Shown here piece by piece: positions 1 to 4,419 of a stretch of 5,694 bases of DNA; position 1 is the first letter of the stretch; each line of letters begins with the position of its first letter. The notes below the pieces were generated by a model. The model did not search any database. It had not been told where the DNA came from and was given only the letters and a program-made list of their open reading frames with translations. The position numbers and the translations under genes were made by a program. Source of the stretch: Candidatus Margulisiibacteriota bacterium. GTDB lineage: Bacteria; Margulisbacteria; WOR-1; JAUWWO01. The stretch is taken from NCBI GenBank assembly GCA_030616825.1, contig JAUWWO010000038.1, positions 1 to 5,694 of the forward strand. Reading direction: 5' to 3'.

Positions 1-54
1 ACCACTGATGCAGATGATAAATTCTTTGTGTTCTCGATTTCAGGAGCGATGTAG
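1..54 (+). CDS. possible 3' end of an upstream gene (partial)
   Basis: The first frame is open from the window edge and ends at a TAG at 52-54, reading TTDADDKFFVFSISGAM. A terminator-type hairpin begins 19 bases later, which is the usual distance behind a finished gene, and this is the main reason to suspect a coding tail. The stretch is too short to assign to any family. A second frame is also open through to a TAA at 65-67, so the choice of frame is uncertain. The region could instead be a leader of nfnA. Confidence 0.2.
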   Translation, partial: TTDADDKFFVFSISGAM

Positions 55-72
55 ACAGACTGATTAAGTTAT

Positions 73-119
73 AAAAAGAGCCTGCACAGCGCGGTGTAGT
101 TCTGTGGGCTCTTTTTTTT
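73..119 (+). terminator. Rho-independent-type terminator hairpin directly before nfnA
   Basis: Bases 73-82 (AAAAAGAGCC) pair with 107-116 (GGCTCTTTTT), and 85-89 (CACAG) pair with 102-106 (CTGTG). There is a two-base bulge at 83-84 and a 12-base loop at 90-101. The 3' side runs into eight T residues (112-119), and the A-tract on the 5' side could let it work in both directions. It may end the upstream transcript. However, the T-run stops exactly where the nfnA ribosome-binding site begins, so it could also be an attenuator in the nfnA leader. Confidence 0.75.
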
Positions 120-132
120 AGGAAGAATAGAC

Positions 133-972
133 ATGAATAAGATAGTAAGGAAAGAAATTCTTGCACCTAACGTAAAGCTTATCGAGCTTGAGGCGCCTTT
201 GGTTGCGGAAAGGACCCTTCCAGGGCAATTTGTTGTCATCCGCATAGATGAGCATGGGGAAAGAATTCCTTTGACTGTTGCAGACAAAAACCCCAAGGCA
301 GGTACTATTACAATCGTTTTTCAGGAGGTTGGAGCTTCAACAAAGAAATTAGGAACCCTCAAAGTAGGGGATTCGGTTTTGAATCTGCTTGGTCCTCTTG
401 GAAAGCCCACGCATGTCGAGAAGTTCGGGAATGTTGTTGTAATGGGGGGAGGGGTGGGCATTGCAGAAATCCATCCAATCATAGCCGCAATGCGCGATGC
501 GGGAAATAAGGTAACGACTATAATTGGCGCCCGGTGTAAGGAGCTTCTGATTCTGGACAAAGTCATAGCCGATGTTAGCGATGAATTGCACATCACAACG
601 GACGACGGAACCTGCGGAAGAAAAGGGTTTGTCACTGATGTCTTAAAAGAACTGATTGAAAGTGAAACCCCGATTAACCTTGTCTATGCGGTAGGTCCCG
701 TTCCCATGATGGAAGCAGTGTCAAAGGTTACTAAACCGCAGGGGATTAAGACGATCGTTAGCTTAAATCCGCTGATGCTTGATGCAACGGGGATGTGTGG
801 GGTGTGCAGGGTAGTTGTTGGAGGGAAGACCCTTTTTGCCTGTGTTGATGGGCCAGAATTCGATGCGCATCTTGTGGATTTTGACGAACTCAAGAATAGA
901 CTTGAGATATATAAGGATGAGGAGAAAAGGGCATTGGAGAAGATTGAGCATGAGTGTAGATTGAGAAAATGA
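133..972 (+). CDS. nfnA: NfnA-type FAD/NAD-binding, [2Fe-2S] subunit (NADH-dependent ferredoxin:NADP+ oxidoreductase / sulfide dehydrogenase small subunit)
   Basis: This 279-residue protein is of the dihydroorotate dehydrogenase electron-transfer-subunit type found as the small subunit of NfnAB and SudAB. An N-terminal flavin-binding beta-barrel (about residues 1-97) carries RIPLTVAD at 44-51 and GPLGKPT at 87-93. A nucleotide-binding domain follows, with GGGVGIA at 105-111, DDGTCGRKGF at 157-166 and YAVGPVPMM at 185-193. The C-terminal cluster region has C222, C225 and C237. D217 just upstream is probably the unusual fourth ligand known from Nfn [2Fe-2S] sites. In the family this subunit binds NAD(H) and works with the large subunit in the cytoplasm, where NfnAB couples ferredoxin, NADH and NADPH by flavin bifurcation. 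The ATG has an AGGAAGA ribosome site at 120-126, six bases upstream. Length is normal. The sequence cannot separate Nfn from sulfide dehydrogenase activity. Confidence 0.92.
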   Translation: MNKIVRKEILAPNVKLIELEAPLVAERTLPGQFVVIRIDEHGERIPLTVADKNPKAGTITIVFQEVGASTKKLGTLKVGDSVLNLLGPLGKPTHVEKFGNVVVMGGGVGIAEIHPIIAAMRDAGNKVTTIIGARCKELLILDKVIADVSDELHITTDDGTCGRKGFVTDVLKELIESETPINLVYAVGPVPMMEAVSKVTKPQGIKTIVSLNPLMLDATGMCGVCRVVVGGKTLFACVDGPEFDAHLVDFDELKNRLEIYKDEEKRALEKIEHECRLRK

Positions 973-2393
973 TTAGAGCGGAAGAGTCAAATATGAATGA
1001 GAAATCAAAAAATAAACAAAAGATGAACGAACAGCCTCCGAGAGAGCGGATCAAGAACTTCGACGAGGTTGCCCTGGGTCTTACCGAGGAGCAGGCTGTT
1101 GCTGAAGCCAAGCGCTGTATTCAGTGCAAGAATCCTACCTGTGTGGCTGGTTGTCCGGTGATGATCGACATTCCGGCTTTCATAAAATTTTTGGCCCTTG
1201 GGGAGTTTGAGGGAGCTAGCGCAAAGATTAAAGAGAAGAACGCCCTTCCAGCGATATGCGGACGGGTTTGTCCTCAGGAAGATCAGTGTGAGAAGGTTTG
1301 TGTTCTTAAGGCTAAAGGTAATCCGATTGGTATTGGTTATCTTGAGAGGTTTGTGGCAGATTGGGAGATAAGACACAAGACCGCCGGACCACCAGACCGC
1401 AAGACCGCAAGACTTAAAACAAGGGTCGCCGTGGTTGGGTCGGGCCCAGGGGGACTTACTGCTGCGGCGGATCTAGCCAAGATGGGATATCAGGTCACAC
1501 TTTTCGAGTCATTAAGTGCTCCTGGAGGTGTTTTGGTTTACGGGATTCCAGAATTTAGACTGCCAAAGAAAATTGTGGGAATCGAAGTGGATTATGTAAA
1601 AAGTTTAGGCGTTGAAATTCAGACAGATGTTTTAATTGGCAAAACCCTATCCATAGATGATTTGTTCAAGAAAGGCTATATGGCTATCTTTATTAGTTCT
1701 GGTGCAGGCCTACCACGCTTTATGGGAATTCCAGGAGAAAACCTTGCTGGGGTTTATTCAGCCAATGAATTTTTGGTAAGGGTGAACCTGATGAAGGCAT
1801 ATAAGTTTCCAGAATATTTAACGCCGATCAAGATCGGGAAAAAGGTCGCAGTTATTGGTGCCGGGAATGTAGCAATGGACTCTGCGCGCGTTGCGCTTCG
1901 GCTGGGGGCAAAGGAAGTGACAATAGTTTACAGAAGAACTCGTACTGAGATGCCGGCCAGGGAAGAAGAGATTGTCCGCGCGGAAGAAGAAGGGATAAAA
2001 TTTATTCTCCTTACTGCACCAACTGAGATATTTGGAGATGAGCGGGGCTGGGTTAAAGGAATGGAATGCTTGAAGATGAAACTTGGTGAGCCAGATTCTT
2101 CTGGAAGACGGCGTCCTGTGCCCATTGAGGGATCGGAATACAGGCTGGACTTCGATACTATTGTAGTGGCCATAGGTCAGAGCCCGAACCCGCTGATACC
2201 AAAAGCAACCCCGAAGCTAAAAGTTGAGAAGTGGGGTGGGGTGATAATAAACAAGAAAGGGATGACATCGATACCTGGTGTTTTCGCCGGCGGAGACATT
2301 GTCTCCGGAGCTGCAACGGTAATCTCAGCTATGGGCGCAGGTAAATTGGCAGCAGTTGGGATACATGAATATTTGAGTGGCCCATCCACATAA
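969..2393 (+). CDS. nfnB: NfnB / GltA-type NADPH-binding flavoprotein (glutamate synthase small-subunit family)
   Basis: This 474-residue protein belongs to the glutamate synthase beta-subunit-like family, often annotated as homotetrameric GltA. Its N-terminal domain has two cysteine sets for [4Fe-4S] clusters: C50-C53-C58-C62 and C97-C101-C107-C111. An FAD Rossmann motif, GSGPGG (157-162), is followed by PGGVLVYGIPEFRLPK (185-200). The second nucleotide-binding domain, for NADP(H), has GAGNVAMDSAR (297-307) and YRRTRTEMPA (321-330). The C-terminal FAD motif is GVFAGGDIVSGAATV (437-451). Overlap with nfnA as ATGA, with no glutamate synthase large subunit nearby, favours the NfnAB (or SudAB) large subunit over a real glutamate synthase. 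The start is uncertain: 969 gives translational coupling, while ATG 993 has a better ribosome site and would remove eight poorly conserved residues. The linker at 136-152 contains an 8-bp DNA repeat. Confidence 0.92.
   Translation: MIRAEESNMNEKSKNKQKMNEQPPRERIKNFDEVALGLTEEQAVAEAKRCIQCKNPTCVAGCPVMIDIPAFIKFLALGEFEGASAKIKEKNALPAICGRVCPQEDQCEKVCVLKAKGNPIGIGYLERFVADWEIRHKTAGPPDRKTARLKTRVAVVGSGPGGLTAAADLAKMGYQVTLFESLSAPGGVLVYGIPEFRLPKKIVGIEVDYVKSLGVEIQTDVLIGKTLSIDDLFKKGYMAIFISSGAGLPRFMGIPGENLAGVYSANEFLVRVNLMKAYKFPEYLTPIKIGKKVAVIGAGNVAMDSARVALRLGAKEVTIVYRRTRTEMPAREEEIVRAEEEGIKFILLTAPTEIFGDERGWVKGMECLKMKLGEPDSSGRRRPVPIEGSEYRLDFDTIVVAIGQSPNPLIPKATPKLKVEKWGGVIINKKGMTSIPGVFAGGDIVSGAATVISAMGAGKLAAVGIHEYLSGPST
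980..986 (+). promoter_or_regulatory. ribosome-binding site for an alternative nfnB start at 993
   Basis: GGAAGAG sits six bases before the ATG at 993 and inside the coding frame that opens at 969. No comparably strong site precedes 969. Family homology begins only around residue 24 (PPRERIKNFDEVALG), so both starts fit. A coupled start at 969 and an independent start at 993 could both be used. Confidence 0.4.
1379..1413 (+). repeat. 8-bp tandem repeat inside nfnB
   Basis: Four consecutive octamers are visible: GACCGCCG (1379-1386), GACCACCA (1387-1394), and GACCGCAA twice (1395-1402 and 1403-1410), followed by a partial GAC. Three units make 24 bases, so the encoded peptide has an 8-residue period (KTAGPPDR then KTAR) and the frame stays open. 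The array lies exactly in the linker between the iron-sulfur domain and the FAD domain of NfnB, where length changes should be tolerated. Confidence 0.75.
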
Positions 2394-2430
2394 GTAGTAT
2401 TATCGTATAAGATCTATTATGTCTAGGTGA

Positions 2431-2453
2431 TTAGGGGGCTACTCGCCCCCTAA
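2431..2453. repeat. hairpin 1, perfect 9-bp stem; possible nfnAB transcript end
   Basis: TTAGGGGGC (2431-2439) and GCCCCCTAA (2445-2453) form a perfect stem with a five-base loop (TACTC). It begins 38 bases after the nfnB stop codon, which suits a terminator, but the following bases (ACTCTGTTTG) are not a proper T-tract. It closely resembles hairpin 3 of the same region, so it may be part of the repeat element rather than a dedicated terminator. Confidence 0.6.
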
Positions 2454-2495
2454 ACTCTGTTTGTAGTAGCACCTTTGTTTTTCTCCTAACCCCTA

Positions 2496-2528
2496 GGTTA
2501 CTTTCTTGTATTTAACAAGAAAGTAACC
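2496..2528. repeat. hairpin 2, perfect 14-bp stem
   Basis: GGTTACTTTCTTGT (2496-2509) pairs without mismatch with ACAAGAAAGTAACC (2515-2528) around the loop ATTTA. It is the longest perfect stem in the window. It has no T-run after it (CAAAGAAATAAAC follows), so it is not a standard terminator. Its base composition is AT-richer than that of hairpins 4 and 5. Confidence 0.85.
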
Positions 2529-2539
2529 AAAGAAATAAA

Positions 2540-2560
2540 CTTAGGGGCTTTGCCCCTAAG
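2540..2560. repeat. hairpin 3, perfect 9-bp stem with a three-base loop
   Basis: CTTAGGGGC (2540-2548) pairs with GCCCCTAAG (2552-2560) around TTT. Apart from one G fewer and a different loop, it repeats the core of hairpin 1 (TTAGGGGGC and its complement), so hairpin 2 is bracketed by two related stems. Confidence 0.8.
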
Positions 2561-2572
2561 AACCCCTCTATC

Positions 2573-2607
2573 GCGCCAAACTCGGCCGCGCCGAGCTCCC
2601 CTGGCGC
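2573..2607. repeat. hairpin 4, two-level GC-rich stem
   Basis: An outer stem GCGCCA (2573-2578) and TGGCGC (2602-2607) encloses an inner perfect hairpin CTCGGC (2581-2586) and GCCGAG (2590-2595) with loop CGC. Short unpaired segments separate the two levels (AA on the left, CTCCCC on the right). Confidence 0.7.
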
Positions 2608-2633
2608 ATCCACTAAAGGACGGGGAAGGGTGT

Positions 2634-2661
2634 TACGGCCCCGCGTACGCGGGGTTCCGTA
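2634..2661. repeat. hairpin 5, 16-bp perfect palindrome with extended arms
   Basis: CCCCGCGTACGCGGGG (2639-2654) is its own reverse complement. The arms extend through TACGG (2634-2638) and CCGTA (2657-2661) with a two-base TT bulge (2655-2656). It ends at the right-hand AGATCT-containing repeat of the element. A perfect palindrome with no loop is as compatible with a protein-binding or cruciform site in DNA as with an RNA hairpin. Confidence 0.75.
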
Positions 2662-2698
2662 TAGATCTTATCAGTCATTATAATTTTATCTTAACTGT

Positions 2699-2726
2699 TT
2701 GACTAAAGGAAATTAAACTTTATAAT
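2699..2726 (+). promoter_or_regulatory. sigma-70-type promoter of nadE (likely leaderless)
   Basis: TTGACT (2699-2704) and a consensus TATAAT (2721-2726) are separated by 16 bases. Transcription would be expected to start about seven bases past the -10 box, near A2733, and the nadE ATG is at 2736. The 5' leader would then be roughly 0-3 bases. There is no Shine-Dalgarno site at a useful distance; the AAAGGA at 2705-2710 is 25 bases upstream and falls in the promoter spacer. A second TATAAT at 2679-2684 lacks a good -35 box. Confidence 0.7.
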
Positions 2727-2735
2727 ATACTTAAT

Positions 2736-4379
2736 ATGCCAAGTTTGAGAGTAGTACTAGCTCAGATAAATCCCACTGTTGGAGACCTTCGAGGTAATCT
2801 AGAAAAGATACTTCGTTTTATAGATAGAGCAAAGGAAACAAAGGCCGATTTAATAGTTTTCCCGGAACTCGCGGTTACAGGATACCCTCCAGAGGATCTA
2901 CTGCTGAAACCCCAGTTTATTTTAGACAACCTAAAGGTTCTCTCCCAGATTGAGAAAAAGGTTCACGACTTTGGCGTTGTAGTTGGATTTGTGAGCAAGA
3001 AAAAGGATAAAATTTACAATTCCGCAGCGTTTATAACAGAGGGGAAGACAAAATTTATCTGTGATAAAGTTATTTTTCCTGATTACGGTGTTTTCGACGA
3101 GAAGAGATATTTTGAAGAAGGGAAGGTCTCTCCAGTTTTTGATTTCAAGGGGGCAAAAATAGGAATAAATATCGGCGAAGATATATGGCATGCTGGTGGG
3201 CCTTGCACCAAGCAGCTTAAGAAAGGAAAAGCAGAGATTATTATTAATATCAATGCTTCCCCATATTATGCGGGAAAGTTCAAGGATAGAGTGAAGATGC
3301 TTCGAGAAAGAGTCAAGGAAGGGAAAGCATACGTAGTTTATGTGAATATGGTCGGTGGTCAGGATGAGCTGATCTTCGATGGGGGAAGCTTGGTCTTTGA
3401 TCCAGCTGGGAAGTTAATTGCTATGGGACCTCAATTTGAGGAAGATCTGGTCATAGTTGATTTGCCATTGAAGGGGAAAAAAGAAAAAATAGTACAGCTT
3501 AAACCTCCAATAAAGAAGATCCATGTAAAACCGCTGACTAGCGAAGAGGAAGTCTACAAGGCGCTTAAACTTGCTGTTCGTGATTATGTTAGGAAGAACA
3601 GCTTCAAGAAGGTCGTTATAGGGCTATCCGGTGGTATTGACTCAGGGCTTACCTCTTGCATTGCAGCTGATGCATTGGGTGCTGAGAATGTGAATTGTGT
3701 TTTCATGCCATTCAGATATACTTCCGAGAGATCTAAAAATGATGCCTTATCCCTTGTAAAAAATTTAGGGGTCAATCTTATCGAGTTACCTATTGATTCC
3801 GTCTTTGATTCTTATTTATCGACACTTTCATCCCAGTTTAGGGATAGGGGAAGGGATGTAACCGAGGAAAACCTCCAGGCAAGGATAAGAGGCAATACCC
3901 TTATGGCTCTTTCAAATAAATTTGGCTGGCTCACTCTTGCAACCGGCAATAAAAGCGAGATGTCTGTGGGCTATGCAACCCTTTATGGCGATATGGCCGG
4001 AGGCTATGCTGTTTTAAAAGATATTCCTAAAACATTCGTATATAAGCTAGCTCACTCCCGCAACTTAAAGGGCGAGGTCATCCCAAAAAGCATGATAGAG
4101 AGGGAACCAACTGCGGAGCTCAAACCAGGGCAAAAGGATCAGGACGTCCTTCCTCCATATAATATTCTTGATCCGATAATAGAGCTTTACGTTGTGGAAA
4201 ACAAAAGCTTTAAGGAGATAGTAAGAAAAGGATTTAGCTCCGAGATTGTGAGAAAGGTTATCCGCATGATCGATCGATCAGAATACAAGAGGCGTCAATC
4301 ACCACCCGGCCCCAAGATAACCCGCAGGGCTTTTGGGAAAGACTGGAGACTTCCTATAACTAACCTCTATAAGGGTTAG
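2736..4379 (+). CDS. nadE: NAD+ synthetase, glutaminase-domain (two-domain) type, with catalytic Cys replaced by Gly
   Basis: This 547-residue protein catalyses the last step of NAD+ synthesis, ATP-dependent amidation of nicotinic acid adenine dinucleotide, in the cytoplasm. Residues 1 to about 250 form a nitrilase-fold glutaminase domain, with E44 (VFPELAVTGYPPEDLL), K111 (DKVIFPDYGVFDEKRYF) and the conserved NMVGGQDELIFDGGS (204-218). Residues about 270-547 form the synthetase domain, with the ATP-pyrophosphatase loop SGGIDS (298-303), EENLQARIRG (377-386), ATGNKSEMSVGYATLYGD (402-419) and a C-terminal PPGPKITRRAFGKDWRLP. Length and domain order are normal. The oddity is INIGEDIW (144-151): the family usually has ICEDIW, whose Cys is the glutaminase nucleophile, but here codon 3174-3176 is GGC (Gly147). 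The synthetase should work with free ammonia, but glutamine use is doubtful unless C157 or another residue compensates. The start at 2736 begins right at the conserved first strand. Confidence 0.95.
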   Translation: MPSLRVVLAQINPTVGDLRGNLEKILRFIDRAKETKADLIVFPELAVTGYPPEDLLLKPQFILDNLKVLSQIEKKVHDFGVVVGFVSKKKDKIYNSAAFITEGKTKFICDKVIFPDYGVFDEKRYFEEGKVSPVFDFKGAKIGINIGEDIWHAGGPCTKQLKKGKAEIIININASPYYAGKFKDRVKMLRERVKEGKAYVVYVNMVGGQDELIFDGGSLVFDPAGKLIAMGPQFEEDLVIVDLPLKGKKEKIVQLKPPIKKIHVKPLTSEEEVYKALKLAVRDYVRKNSFKKVVIGLSGGIDSGLTSCIAADALGAENVNCVFMPFRYTSERSKNDALSLVKNLGVNLIELPIDSVFDSYLSTLSSQFRDRGRDVTEENLQARIRGNTLMALSNKFGWLTLATGNKSEMSVGYATLYGDMAGGYAVLKDIPKTFVYKLAHSRNLKGEVIPKSMIEREPTAELKPGQKDQDVLPPYNILDPIIELYVVENKSFKEIVRKGFSSEIVRKVIRMIDRSEYKRRQSPPGPKITRRAFGKDWRLPITNLYKG

Positions 4380-4406
4380 AGAGCTTGTTTGAATCAATGA
4401 TTAAAT

Positions 4407-4412
4407 AGAGGA
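4407..4412 (+). promoter_or_regulatory. ribosome-binding site of purL
   Basis: AGAGGA lies seven bases before the ATG at 4420 and fixes that start. Another ATG at 4413 is out of frame and meets a stop after four codons. The 40-bp gap after nadE shows no convincing promoter or terminator, so purL is probably cotranscribed with nadE. Confidence 0.65.
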
Positions 4413-4419
4413 ATGAAAT

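Larger units (their letters stand above)
2407..2671. repeat. palindrome-rich intergenic element (MITE-like or dispersed repeat candidate)
   Basis: This covers most of the 342-bp gap between nfnB and nadE, and I see no convincing gene in it. It holds five hairpins in series (2431-2453, 2496-2528, 2540-2560, 2573-2607, 2634-2661) and its distal half is clearly richer in GC than the neighbouring genes. The ends carry an 11-bp inverted repeat, ATAAGATCTAT (2407-2417) and ATAGATCTTAT (2661-2671). Six of those bases are the self-complementary AGATCT, so the match is weaker than it looks. The same ends can be read as a near-direct repeat, CGTATAAGATCT and CGTATAGATCT. No transposase and no clear target-site duplication are visible. 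Calling it a mobile element is inference. Confidence 0.5.

Noticed and set aside
1005..1376. Reverse-strand open frame of 123 codons opposite the start of nfnB
   Set aside because: It lies entirely antisense to the conserved cysteine-rich domain, has no recognisable domain, and its stop spacing follows from the codon use of the real gene.
969..2393. True assimilatory glutamate synthase small subunit
   Set aside because: No large GltB-type subunit is present, and the gene overlaps an NfnA/SudB-type partner, so the common GltA label probably reflects family resemblance only.
2431..2661. CRISPR array
   Set aside because: The palindromes differ in sequence and length, and there are no identical direct repeats with regular spacers.
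2655..2684. Second promoter for nadE using TATAAT at 2679-2684
   Set aside because: The -35 candidate (TTCCGT, 18 bases upstream) is poor, while the downstream promoter has a near-consensus -35 box. It may still be a minor start.
2490..2702. Open frame of about 70 codons through the hairpin block (KKVTKEINLGALPLR and onward)
   Set aside because: It has no ATG or GTG start and no ribosome site. It is composed of hairpin arms and its end overlaps the nadE promoter. It is best explained as the translation of a repeat element.
4380..4419. Separate promoter or terminator between nadE and purL
   Set aside because: No stable hairpin with a T-run and no good -35/-10 pair are visible in the 40 bases, so cotranscription is simpler.
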